64,000 nucleotides of DNA from NCBI GenBank assembly GCA_022497145.1, contig MU385869.1:124001-188000 (forward strand), in the 5' to 3' direction. The notes below the pieces were generated by a model, which saw nothing but the letters and a program-made list of their open reading frames with translations, was not told the origin of the DNA and made no database searches. The stretch's first letter is position 1, and each line of letters opens with the position of its first letter. A program made the translations under genes and the position numbers. The stretch is from Rostrohypoxylon terebratum. Taxonomy: Eukaryota; Ascomycota; Sordariomycetes; Xylariales; Hypoxylaceae. Positions 39,111 to 50,157 of the stretch are shown here, piece after piece.

Positions 39111-39935
39111 ATTGAAAACAAAGGTCTGTGATGCGGCATTTCTACATGGTATGAAGAAAGTTGGCAAGTAGCCTTTGTCTCATGATGACCTCGCCAATGC
39201 ATCTAAAAACTGTAAATGCAAAGTATGAAGTATGAAGTATGAAGTATGGATGGAGTCAGGTCAAGGTTTAGTACGATGTAGAAGTAAAGCGCGTCGAGGC
39301 GCGTTAAGCTTCAATAAACTTTAAAGTAGTCTGATTGTACATTAATTGTACATTGACTGTACATTAATTGCATAAAATACATAAATGGCACAACCAAACA
39401 AGACCCTTTGTGATGCACGGTGCGGTGTCACATGATAGTCAGGTGCCTTTCATATGCTCCTTACAGTGGTCTGTGCTGCGAGGTGGGGTTGATTAAGGAT
39501 ATTCTGATTGGTGCAGGATAGGCTGCCTTCACCCCGTCGAACCTAAAAGATCCCCGCTAGCGGTTGAAAGAGCGACCAAATCCATCTTAAACCAAATTCT
39601 TCTGCTGTTTCCAGCTTCAGAATAATTTCCCCCCACTAGAAACAACTAACTCTTTTCCTCCCACTTCCACTATTTCCACCTTCTTCTCTCTTCCAACAAT
39701 CATCGCGTGGACGATTTAGAGAGGCGCTTCTGTTCTACTATAACGCGATACCCAGTATCCGTTTGTCTCCACGCCCATCTTATTCCCTAATTCGTCAACC
39801 TTTAAAAACTTTTAACGGGGGCAAGCAAAACAAATCACAAATCACCCCGCCTTATCCCAGATATACGCCTATTTGGTCTATTCGGTCTATTCCGCCACTT
39901 GAAACACTCAACCGAATACATCACCACCAGCAACC
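39111..39935. promoter_or_regulatory. Divergent promoter region of POT1 and importin alpha
   Basis: The 825-bp region lies between two divergent start codons. A 7-mer repeat lies near the POT1 side and a C/T-rich leader-like stretch (39600-39700) near the importin side. Three related TTAATTGTACATT-type phrases occur at 39339-39370. Specific factor sites cannot be assigned. Confidence 0.5.
39221..39248. repeat. Tandem repeat, 7-mer x4
   Basis: Four perfect copies of AAGTATG lie about 110 bp upstream of the POT1 start codon. Confidence 0.95.
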
Positions 39936-41864
39936 ATGGCCGACAGGTTCATTCCCGAGCATCGCCGTACCAACTACAAGGCGAAGGGCACCTTTAAGCC
40001 TGATGAACTTCGCCGACGACGTGAGGAACAAGCTGTCGAGATTCGTAAGGCTAAGCGAGAGGAGAACTTGGCCAAGCGACGAGGTATTGGCACTGGTGAT
40101 TCGCGACCTGGTGCTTCGTTGGGCGCTGCACCCGACAGCGACGATGAATCTGCTCCTACCGAGAGTCAGGTAAGTTTTTCTCTCTCTCTCTTTTTTCTCT
40201 CGCTATAACAATAGTCTTTCCTGCTTTGTTTTTATTTTTTATGTATTTTATTTTATTTTCTTACTGGTCCACTTTGCTACGGCGACGAGCGGCTCCACCG
40301 TAATGAACCATAGCGTCACTCGTCGCCATCGTCATTTACAATACCTACCCATTGTTCTACTTAATGATAAAACTGACATTTCAATCGAATAGCTTAACGA
40401 GGACCTTCCTCAGATGGTCCAAGGTGTCTTCTCCGAGCAGATCGATCTCCAGATCCAAGCCACTACCAAGTTCAGAAAGCTCCTGTCCAAAGAGCGAAAC
40501 CCTCCTATCGAGGAGGTTATTAAGACCGGCGTCGTAACCCGATTTGTAGAGTTCCTTCGTTCGCCTCATACCCTGGTCCAGTTTGAAGCTGCCTGGGCAT
40601 TGACCAACATTGCATCGGGAAGCGCAACCCAGACTCAGGTAGTCATCGAAGCCGGCGCTGTTCCCATCTTCGTCGAGCTCTTGTCAAGCCCTGAACCTGA
40701 TGTTCGTGAGCAGGCTGTCTGGGCCTTGGGAAACATTGCCGGCGATAGCCCGTCATGCAGAGATTACGTCTTGAGCTGCGGCGCTCTGAAGCCTTTGCTC
40801 GCTCTACTTGGCGACAGCCGGAAGCTCAGTATGCTCCGAAATGCCACATGGACCTTGAGTAACTTCTGCCGAGGAAAAACCCCTCAACCGGACTGGAATA
40901 CTGTGAGTTCAAAGCATCCCCGTGCCCCATATGATCATATTAATGACTCTTCTAGATTGCACCCGCACTCCCAGTTCTTGCCAAGTTGGTTTACTCCCTC
41001 GACGATGAGGTCCTCATCGATGCCTGCTGGGCAATTTCCTATCTCTCAGATGGCTCCAATGACAAGATCCAAGCCGTCATCGAAGCCGGGATTCCCCGCC
41101 GCCTTGTGGAATTGCTCATGCACGCATCCACATCCGTCCAGACCCCAGCACTCAGATCTGTTGGCAATATCGTAACCGGAGATGACGTACAGACCCAAGT
41201 AATCATTAACTGCGGTGCACTGACCTCCCTGCTGTCTCTGCTGAGCTCCAACAAGGATGGCATCCGCAAAGAGGCATGCTGGACCATTTCGAACATCACT
41301 GCTGGTAACTCCCAGCAGATCCAGTCTGTGATTGACCATAACCTGATCCCACCTCTAATTCATCTTCTGTCAAATGGCGATTTGAAGACTCGTAAGGAGG
41401 CATGCTGGGCCATTAGCAACGCGACGAGCGGTGGTCTACAAAAACCCGAGCAGATTCGATACTTAGTCGCTCAGGGTTGCATCAGACCTCTATGTGATCT
41501 CCTCGCATGCCCTGACAACAAGATCATCCAAGTCGCTCTCGACGGACTAGAGAATATCCTAAAGGTGGGCGATCTTGACAAGCAAGCAGCTGGCGAGGGT
41601 CCCGATGCGATCAACCGTTACGCCTTGTTCATTGAAGAATGTGGAGGCATGGAAAAGATTCACGATTGCCAGACGAACGCGAACGAGGAGATTTACATGA
41701 AGTCTTACAACATCATCGAGAAGTACTTCTCTGACGAGGACGAGAACGCCGAGGACGGCATGGCCGCTCAAACCCAGGCTAACGGCACATTCGGGTTTGG
41801 TACCAATGGTGCGCAAGGCGGCGGCTTCAACTTCGCGAACGGTGGCGACTCGATGGATATGTAA
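39936..41864 (+). CDS. SRP1: Importin subunit alpha (karyopherin alpha)
   Basis: Exons 39936-40169, 40393-40902 and 40956-41864 give 550 aa; all junctions are phase 0. Intron 1 is long for this genome at 223 nt. Residues 1-75 form the Arg/Lys-rich importin-beta-binding domain (RRTNYKAKGTFKPDELRRRR). About ten armadillo repeats follow (about 85-505), with the WALTNIASG, WALGNIAGDS, WTLSNFCRGK and WAISYLSDG signatures whose Trp/Asn residues line the NLS groove. The acidic tail ends in a Gly/Phe/Asn-rich segment. The protein carries classical NLS cargo to importin beta for nuclear import. Length and domain order are normal. It is the only obvious karyopherin alpha in the window. Confidence 0.97.
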
Positions 41865-42989
41865 GGCGAGGTCCTTGCACATTTTCGCGAACCCGATATT
41901 ACGAACTCATTGGGCAATCCAGCACATAGTCACAGCACAGACATCATACCCCCCAAATCCCCCCCGCTTTACCCTGCATGTAGCCCACACCCCTGCACAA
42001 GTCCCAATGAGAACGGCGTTAATCGAGTTATGAGGAGCCTTGGTCGACCACATGAGAGGAGAATTTCTACACGGACAACGTGGTAGCTTTAAAGCTCCAG
42101 TCTAAACGGGAGAAATGGAGAAGTGGTTGAGGAGGAGATGACGATACATTTTGCACGAGGGTCGTCAATGGTAGCTTGAAAGCTCCTACCCTCTAGGTAT
42201 GTCGGGGATTCTGAATGGAATCCTAATTTGTGGAAGATCACCGAAAGAGCATTGCGCAACGAACCGATACCTTACCAACAATCCGGTTTGTCCCCAGAGA
42301 AATTGCTCATGTTGTCGCTCCCAAGTGGTAGGACACTGATCTTCCAATATCCGAGAAGCTAGACGACTCGTTGCGTTGGCTTTACCAAGTGGTAAATCGA
42401 GCTTCGATAAACGTAGTCTCTAATTAGTTTCTCGGTAGGCTTAGCAAGACGGCAATGAGTGCGTTTAGCTTTTAGCTTACCCCCAAAATTGATCATTACA
42501 AGAAATACTAGTGATGGATATTTGGCCGTGATAACATTGGGTGCTTTTTGCTGTGGATGTAAAGCCCAGTAACCTAGGTGGTACTTGTTGAAGAGATTGC
42601 ATGAATCATGTTTATAATCTTAAAAGCTACATTGCTGCCACGATGACTTGAAGTGTCACGGGCTAGTGCCGGTATGATGTATCGCAAGATATCATACCTA
42701 CCTAGCTACAAAGCTCTCTACTATACTCACTCAGCATGACATATCCATGGTGGTACTTGCATTTGCGTCAGTAGGTGTTGTTTCTTCTTCATGACGATGC
42801 TCGAGGCAACGATCACAATGAAAAAAAGGTGGAAAGCCGGTTGCCCGAGCTAATCCAAAGGCATGTCAATGCCTCCCGAACCTAGATCAAGTGTAGGTAG
42901 TTAACGATTATCATGTTCACAATGAATTCCAAAAATGTGGGACCAACAAAGCCCTCCTATAGCCCCACATCGCGGCTAAGGATCTCAGC
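41865..42989. other. Intergenic region, no supported gene
   Basis: 3' flank of importin alpha and spacer. Short phrases such as CAAGTGGTA and GGTAGCTT(T/G)AAAGCTCC recur at 42080-42190 and 42325-42395. I see no coding frame. Confidence 0.6.
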
Positions 42990-43640
42990 TATATAAAGCC
43001 ATCCGGGTGGGGTCCCACGACCTTAACCCGGACCAGTCTTTGCCCCGCGACTGGAGATCCAAACTACAGACCCTCGAAGCATCCTCACCCTGGAGGGGGG
43101 CTCAACCCACAAAATATATGTCTCGGTAACCCCCAGTCCCAGGGGCAACCCACCCCCTTTCTTTTTGGAGCGAACCCCGCAGGAAGGAAGTGAATGCCCA
43201 AGGGAGTGAAACCTACAACGAGGCCATCCTAACGAACCGATCAACCGTTCACCAGAGGTCCAGCCGGATAATTCTGGCCTTTTATCGGGCCGTACAGAAG
43301 GTCCCCCGGCCTCACGGCCACTTGGCCGCTCGTTTGGTTGTGCATCGCAGGCCAAGTTCGCACGGCGGGGCGACGCCCAATGGACAGCCGTAATGGCCCG
43401 CCGAAAAGCCTCAGGCGAGCACTGAAGTCTCGCAGACAACTTGGAATACCCGATTGACCTCTCGCCGCCAGCGAAACATCCTCTAGCTGCTGGGATCCGG
43501 AGCTTCTTCGGGAACACTTGAGCTTCTCCGCGCCGGAGGGTTCTGCCTTGTCCCCCCCGCCTCCCGTGGTTGGGGGGGGGGAGGGGCCGCTGGCAGTCCT
43601 TGCGGGCAGTCCAGGGACCATTGTAGCCCGCACTAACGGG
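42990..43640. ncRNA. Candidate structured non-coding RNA locus (GC-rich), strand uncertain
   Basis: The segment is clearly richer in G and C than its flanks and full of inverted repeats. On the plus strand a TATA-like TATATAAAG lies at 42990-42998. It is followed by two strong hairpins: CCGGGT (43003) with ACCCGG (43026), and CCAGTC (43033) with GACTGG (43049). Further self-complementary runs such as GGCCTCACGGCC follow. A phrase GCCGTAATGGC near 43387 resembles the fungal SRP Alu loop, but a helix 8 motif was not found. Long open frames on the minus strand (43023-43517, 43241-43633) have Arg/Gly/Pro-rich composition and no domain, and probably reflect base composition. It could instead be the 3' end of the minus-strand transcript upstream of it. 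Assignment to a known RNA family is not possible by eye. Confidence 0.35.
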
Positions 43641-43672
43641 GAGGTTTGATTGACTCTTTGCGATGAGATTGA

Positions 43673-44456
43673 CTAGGGAGGGTCGAAATGTATAACTGGA
43701 CAGGGGTACTTAGCTGCTGGGGGGGGAAGCTCCTGGTGTGACCAGGGAGCTTCGAGTTGGACCACTGTCGAAGAGTGATCCAACCCACCACACTTGTGGC
43801 TACTCATAAGAGTATGAAAAGAAGGGCGTCGAATAATTGTATGTTTCGTCGATCGGCGAGCGTCGGGAATCGATGAACGTCGGGATTCGGTGGGCGTCGG
43901 GAATCGATGTGTTTCGCGGGGTGGTTGCATAGATGTCGGTGATGAGCTGGATGATGGGCGAGGAAGAACTCGGAAAAACAGGCGGAATTGCAGTTGATTG
44001 GTGTTAATCGCGTTGGTCATGATGAAGACGAACTGAAGGGAAGAGAGAAAGACAATGATTAATGAAATGTGGCATAGGAGGATATACTATAGGTTATGTT
44101 TGCACATTGGAGTTGTAGTGGAAGGGAAAGTAGGTGTTCTTAGTTTGTTTTGAACAATCTTGAATAACTCATCAGGAATGTGTTGAAGGATGGAAGATGG
44201 AAATAAATTAGGTTAGTGTGTAGAAGAAATGAAAGGTAGGAAGGAAATGAAGAATATGAAAGGCGGTTTACGTGTGGGCTTTTTTTATTCTACCAGGTAT
44301 TCGTCGGGCGGTGGAGGACAGGATGAAAAAAGACAGTGGGGTTGAGGAGGGTTAATGGTAGGTGACGAGGAAGACGCCTAGTAGGGTGGGTGACGAGAAG
44401 TTTCAATGAGAAAAATAGTGAAATTGACTTACTGTTATTCTTGTCGCAGACGACAT
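43673..44456 (-). CDS. Hypothetical small spliced protein (tentative)
   Basis: Coding exons 44456-44433 and 44032-43673 flank a 400-nt intron (donor GTAAGT, acceptor CTTCAG, phase 0), giving 127 aa. The first eight codons lie in the same frame as the second exon, and an in-frame TAG precedes the ATG. Upstream on the same strand are a further donor (GTAAGT at 44752) and acceptor (CCTAG ending 44478) and a TATA-like element, so the unit has the architecture of a Pol II gene. The protein is Ser/Pro/His/Arg-rich and basic, and has no domain that I recognise. It may be a spliced non-coding transcript with an incidental frame. Confidence 0.35.
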
Positions 44457-44477
44457 AGCGAATTCTGTCGATGGCGA

Positions 44478-44862
44478 CTAGGCTCGGTTAGGTTGGTCGT
44501 GATGGAGGATGGTAATGAAATAAGATGGAAAGCAAAGGAGAAGGAAAAGGAAAAGGAGAAGAAGATACTGATGGGTGGATGATGAATGAAGGAAAAGATT
44601 GAAGATGGAAGGATAAGAAGATGATGATGTTAGGGGATGAAGGAGTAGAAGTTATGATGAAAGGTGTAGATGTAGAAATGGTTTTGTGTTAGAGGAAGAG
44701 TGTGGGTTAGGTACGTGTTAGTATGGATGGATCAAGGAAAAGGGAAACTTACAATTGACTTGTTGTGTGGGATTCCAAGTTGAAGATGGAATGTTGACTT
44801 GGAAGTTGAAGGAGGAAAGGTTTGGAAGTTGGGAAGACTGAGCAGATATATATATATATATT
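44478..44862 (-). promoter_or_regulatory. TATA-like element, leader exon and leader intron of the minus-strand unit
   Basis: An alternating AT run at 44848-44862 precedes a C/T-rich stretch read on the minus strand. That stretch ends at a donor GTAAGT (44752), and an acceptor CCTAG lies at 44478. This gives a 275-nt intron in the leader of the tentative gene ending at 43673. The intron and its neighbour make up the long purine-rich tract seen on the plus strand (44040-44740). Confidence 0.4.
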
Positions 44863-47594
44863 TTGCTGGGTGGTGATGGTGATGTTGATCAGACTCGTCA
44901 CTGACCAAGGCCACAGGTTTGTAAAGTTTTGAAGAATAAATAGGAAATTCAAAATAGAAAATAGCCTCTGATCTTCCATTTTGGGAGTTAAATAACCGGA
45001 ATAAATTCAAAACGTGAAGGTACGTCCTGTACGTACAGTGTCGAATCACACCAAAAATCATCATGACCCTTGACGACGTGACTCATTTACGCTTTACGCA
45101 GGCACGACCCCACGTACTTGCCGGTACTTTTGAGCCTCAATGGGTGTTCCTGATTTTCCATTGGCCAATAAATATGGTACGTACCTCTCAACCTTCGATC
45201 TATTTTCACTGCCTAATTATCAGATCGAAGACTAGCAATGTTTGTATACTTGTAATATATACGTGTATTTATTCGATCATGTATAATGTATTTTGCAGAA
45301 TGATTCTTGCTCACCAGGTACGTACCTCGTACTCGTTGATTGAAATACAAGTTGTCTCTTGTTGGTACGTATATATCATGGATATTTTCATCTTGTCTCC
45401 TAGAATACCTGAATACCTAGGTACCGACCTACCTTAACCCAGTACCTAGATAGCTACCACCGGCGACTTTCGAAATATGACAGTATGAGATATCGATCTG
45501 AAGTGTAATCTGGCAAACCACACCTACGGCGACTCCCTATCTGTATCATAACTGGAAGAACTGAAGATCTTCAATCGCCTAGATGCTCACTGTATACCTA
45601 TGTAGGTGTATATAATGAGTAGGCCATTACCAATACAACGATGGCGGATGAGTTCAACAGCGTTCTTGATTTATTTGAATTTATCGTGAACTAAAGGAGA
45701 TTCACTGATTCACCACCACGAGGTCAGTTCATGATTAGGATCTCTTTTCCGCGTCGCCTTATCGGCTGCCTGCCACCTTCTTCCTAATGCCACAGGAAGT
45801 CCCCCCTTTGTACGAGACTGTATCAGCGATTCGACATCTGTTAGGTGACCTCTACAAACAAGATGCATACTATCTAATGCCGCTCGATCTCCACAACATC
45901 ACCACCTCAAAATCAAAATCAACGCCAATATGGCAGCCTACCTCTCTCTAGGCAATCAGATCATGGTTAGCAGGACTGCCTACTCCGTCACCGACTCCTA
46001 AACCTGACGGATAGAGTTCCATCGGCTCGTACAGCATATTATACTTGAGAGAAGTATACGTATCGTATTTTGTTGTAATGATTCTATTTGACCTGGCTCG
46101 CTGACAATGAAATATAATTACAGGCATGTTCTGCTAACCTACGACGCGACGCGCTCGTGGCTGGCCCCATATTCTCGTCAGCGACCAACACGGTTCACAC
46201 TATTGTGCTATACACGATTATGCTGAATTAGAAGTTTTGAAAAAGTGGTATTGTTATTCGATTTTGGTTTCAGCGCCTACATTCAACCTTCGTGTTCGTG
46301 TAATCGTCTTTTTTGACTTATGAGGTACGCGCCTACAGCATGCTTGCTTCCATGTAGAGGACGGGCGCCCCATCTTGTACCAGTAGATATCGTGGGACTG
46401 GGTAACGAAGAGATGATTACTGATGGGGTAGTAAAAGAGGGAAGCTACTACTGGCACCCGAAGGGTTTAATTAACTTTCTCCCACATAAGTGGATTTCGA
46501 CGTTTTCTTAGAAAATACAACATCGCTTCATCTTCTAATGTTTTCTATTACCAAGCTACCTACATATGGGGAACGAGCGTCATATGGATTCCTGGAATGC
46601 TAGTAAAGTTGGAGATTGGAGATCGGAGAGTGGAGAGTGGAGAGTGGAGAGTGGGGGATGGGGATGGGGGATGATGTCATGGATCTATTAGGTCTCTTCA
46701 GTAATTACATAAGCCTCAAGCGATGCGTAGTAATATTAATAAAAAAAACATCCTTTATCCCTCTATCCTTTCTAGGTCTGTAGGCCCTAGGGTATCACGG
46801 GTGATTAGTCATATATGATATATGGAGCAATCATCTTGCCAAGAATACAGTTCCGAAAGCGTCGACGTCGAATTTCGAATTCATTGTTCGATTGTTCCAA
46901 GTACCTGGTACCTGCACCTCTCACACTCCGGCTTACCTCCAGCTACCCAGCTACCCGGCTACCCATCTACCTTTAACTACACCTATTGGATGGATCCATT
47001 ATGGGTATGGATATGGGCCCATTACTTACATCCATAGAACCGGAGCTACACCTAGGGCTAGGTAAGTATACTCAAGACTCAAGTCTTAGGACCTTAAGGC
47101 TTAGGTGCACTTATGCTGGCACTTATGGATATAGATATCTACTAGCTGGATATACACTCCTAGGTTTGAGGCGTTACGTGGATAGGCGTATTCTTAACCA
47201 TTATGTATTCTATGTACTACCCATAACCTATTATAAGCCTCGTTTGCTGTGTATTCTGATATTCATGGATGGATACCGGTCTGCCTTGCAAAGATCCTGA
47301 TAACTACAGGGGCTTTGTCGTAGAACAAATTCTCTTGTTATATCCCCTACTTCCTCCGTCTAAGTCCTCTGTACTTCCGTTGCCCTTTGTTCCATCCATA
47401 GATTCCACCACGTCAGACCTTAAGGGTCCGGGAACGTCAGAACAGTTTCTTTCTTGGTCAAAGAGCATATATTACCAAGTGTGGAAGACGCCGTGTTTTC
47501 CAGGCCGGTAATCTTCGGTTAATACCAACAACTTTCACACAATCTATCAACTTCTAGTTTGCGCTTAAGAGGAATATCTAAGTTAATAGAGACA
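44863..47594. other. Intergenic region, low gene density
   Basis: No supported gene. The region is AT-rich, with TACCTAGGTA-like palindromes (45405-45435) and a GAGAGTG repeat followed by G-runs (46610-46670). A CAGCTACC-type repeat lies at 46940-46970, and a CTCAAGACTCAAGTCTTAGG-like phrase at 47070-47090. Confidence 0.6.
46618..46672. repeat. GAGAGTG tandem repeat with G-runs
   Basis: About four copies of a 7-nt GAGAGTG unit are followed by four closely spaced runs of four or five G separated by AT-containing loops. The G-run part could form a quadruplex on the plus strand. Confidence 0.85.
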
Positions 47595-47610
47595 ATGCCA
47601 CCTAAAATAG

Positions 47611-47642
<32 letters not shown>

Positions 47643-49286
47643 GATGACACAACGACTGCCCACCCTCCACCACCTCCTCCACCACCCCCTCCACGAGACA
47701 TACCGGCACCGGGAACAGGGTCATTTTCTAGAATACGAAGTGGACGGATAGAGAGGGCATCTATTACATACACAAGAAGACCATCGAGAGTCATTCGCCC
47801 TGATCCTTCGCCTGGTCCTGATCCCTCGTCTGGCCCTGATCCTCCTCCCGGCCCTGATCTCCCGCCTGGCCCTGATACCGGGGATGATCCTCCGCCTAAA
47901 TCCCCGAAATCTCTGCCTGTGAAGATACCTCCCCCACCCCCCCCTGGAACAACGTGGCACACTAGCAGGGCCCAGCCATCAGGAGTCAGACTTCGACAGG
48001 TAGGGACTGGAGGACCGGCACCTGCACCTAGAACTGTCGCGTCGGGGGTTTCCAGGCTGCGACTCATGGGAAAAAGGATTCGACCAGTGACAGTAGCAAA
48101 TCCACCAACGCAGAGAGAGCGACCAACGCAGAAGGAGCCACTATCATCCGAACTAGGATCTAGTCCTCCTGTCATCGGGCCTGGTCGTGATGAACCAACT
48201 AACACTGAATTTGTAACTCCTATTCGACCAGATCGACCAGCTATCCCTCCAACTACTACTACAGCTGATTGTCCAACTAGTACTCCTGCTAAACCTGACC
48301 TCTCTCTCCCTGTGGGAGGGTCCGACACCTCTAAGAGCGAGAGCGAATCTCCAAAAGACCCTAACACCTCCTCTAGCGATCCTAATACCTTACTGTGGGA
48401 AATTGATACTAGTTCTCTAGTTGCACCAAGTGTAGGTACCAGCGATCCTGCAACAAAAACGCCGGGATCTCGGCCTTTAACGGAGGCTCCAGTGGAGGTT
48501 CCGCAAAAGACTACAACATCAGCAGGGGAGTTCATCGTCAACAGCTATCCCCGAGGCACTACCCCTCAAAGTAAGCATCCCGTTCCATTTCCTGCACACA
48601 TCTCATCATGCTTGATTTTCCCACCCGTTTCCCAAATGTTATAAACCTTCGCCATAAAGTGATAATTGCTAATCCACTCCACAGTTTTGCAGAGGCTCCC
48701 CCACGGTTTCACTACAATACCGAACGATGTGCCGAACGGTGAATGCGGCCTGACAGCGATTGTTGATAGTATTGCGGCTCAGTTAGGAACGACTCCTGGA
48801 GTAAGATTGCCTGGGTTCGCAGAACTCTTTGCTGTATGGCTAGATTTAAGATTTGCAGGCACATTTGATACGTATTTCTCGTACATTACCGAGCCGCATG
48901 CGCGGGCTCTACGAGACGACGAAACTATGGGTCCAGAAAATTTTGATCTCCTAGCAGCAACCGTAATCGAATGGGGGAGACGAAATAATATCAGGCTAGA
49001 GCTGGGTAGAATTGGCTGGGACTATCGGGACGACAATGACAGGCTCGCTCGCACTGCGCGTTATCGAAGTGCGACCTTGGGCGGCCCAGTCCCTATTAGA
49101 CCATCAGATCCAATAATCTGGATTTACCATACTGATAGTAGCGGTCGTGAGCCAACACAAGCAGAGGTCGATGCCAACAGATACATCACTACGCCCAGAT
49201 CAGCAAACGTAACTCCTCCGGGTCATTGGGTAGGAGTGAGGCCTCATCAAGCACCAGAGTCCCCTTCAGCATCTGAATCTGAATAA
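47595..49286 (+). CDS. Arg/Pro-rich protein with C-terminal OTU-like Cys/His domain
   Basis: Exons 47595-48570 and 48685-49286 flank a 114-nt intron (GTAAGC...CCACAG, phase 1), giving 525 aa. Residues 7-17 are a run of Arg and Gly coded by a GAA/AGA microsatellite. A ten-proline run and several GPDP-type repeats (about 74-96) follow, then a long disordered Thr/Pro/Ser region to about 320. The C-terminal 190 residues look folded. PNGECGLTAIVDSI places Cys346 where OTU and related papain-like peptidases have their nucleophile, and WIYHTD followed by GHWVGV places His506 where the catalytic His sits. These spacings suggest an OTU-like deubiquitinase fold, but overall identity to known OTU domains looks low. 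There is no signal peptide, and the basic tract could act as an NLS. The start has A at -3, and the frame upstream has no ATG. The function is unknown. Confidence 0.6.
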
Positions 49287-49638
49287 GCCAGCGTGTCTTG
49301 TTTAATATATAGTTAGAAGTTAATTGTTTTCTCCTTTGCAATTCCGTTTAGTTTCCCCCCGAAAATAATAATAATAATAAAGGGCTTATGACACAACCAG
49401 TAGCATATGCAAATTCGTCGTGACCGTGACTCCAATACAACGCCGAGGGCCAAGTCGCTGGCCAGCCTCTCTTGAACGTCTAGTCCATCTACATACCCAA
49501 GTAACTAACTCTGCAAAAAAGGTAGAATAGAAAAAGAGAATATGTCCGAACCCATGTGACACGTGCGACGAAAGCGTAGCCCTCCACCATTACCAATAAC
49601 CCCGCAACCCAACGTGTTTGATAGAGTATATTGCGTGA
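49287..49638. other. Short spacer between convergent genes
   Basis: It holds the 3' flanks of the OTU-like gene and the secreted-peptide gene. An AATAATAATAATAATAA run near 49362-49380 may aid polyadenylation of the upstream gene. Confidence 0.6.
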
Positions 49639-50157
49639 CTAGAATTGCTGGCAGTTGCCGATGGTGTTCGTGACGAGCATGCAGGACGTGCAGTTGTAGC
49701 CGTACAGCCACAGGCCCTTGCAGTAGTCGTCGTCCGGGCAGAACTCGCTAACGCAGCTCGGCTGCGTCTGTCTGCGCTCGAGCGAGCCCGGCGACCGCGG
49801 CTTCGAGACTTGCGCTAGGGATCGCGATCGCGCTTGTTTCACTTCCTCGAGCACGGCCGCGCTTGGGCTCCGTGTCTCGGGTGTCATGCGGCTGTCCAGG
49901 GAGGCCGAGTCGATCACGTTGAGGTCGCGGTCGAAGGTCCGCACTACGTTGTCGGATCCCACGTGCGTGAAGCCGCCCGAGGCGGCGCGCTTGAGGCCTG
50001 AGACCACCTCGCTTACGGAGCGGACCTTGGGTTCGGTTTGTTAGTAGGGTAGTTATACACCTTGACGTGGGAAAGTGGGTCATACATGGTGGGATGACGG
50101 CATAGCGGCCGCGAGACCCGCTGTCGCGAAGAAGCCGAAGACTGTGGAGAACTTCAT
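49639..50157 (-). CDS. Secreted six-cysteine peptide precursor with Kex2-type site
   Basis: Exons 50157-50086 and 50025-49639 flank a 60-nt intron (GTATGA, branch CTAAC, acceptor CCAAG, phase 0), giving 152 aa. Residues 1-18 are a classical signal peptide (MKFSTVFGFFATAGLAAA). A pro-region of about 90 residues, rich in Ser, Arg and Val, contains no cysteine. It ends at LERR (106-109), a Kex2-type dibasic site, followed by Gln110. The last 43 residues carry all six cysteines (115, 120, 126, 136, 139, 149; spacing 4-5-9-2-9) and an acidic PDDDY loop. The layout fits a secreted, disulfide-bonded small protein matured in the Golgi, as in many effector-like or antimicrobial-like fungal peptides. 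No specific family is recognised, so no activity is claimed. It is convergent with the OTU-like gene. Confidence 0.72.

Noticed and set aside
43385..43400. SRP RNA Alu-loop resemblance
   Set aside because: The loop has C in place of the conserved U, and the SRP helix 8 motif is not found downstream, so the locus is not called SRP RNA.
43023..43633. Minus-strand frames of 164 and 130 codons in the GC-rich locus
   Set aside because: They overlap in different frames, have Arg/Gly/Pro composition expected from GC bias and no domain; a structured RNA explains the sequence better.
47519..48541. 340-codon minus-strand open frame opposite the OTU-like gene
   Set aside because: It is the complement of the proline-rich repeats (Gly-rich) and has no splice or domain support; the plus-strand gene has both.
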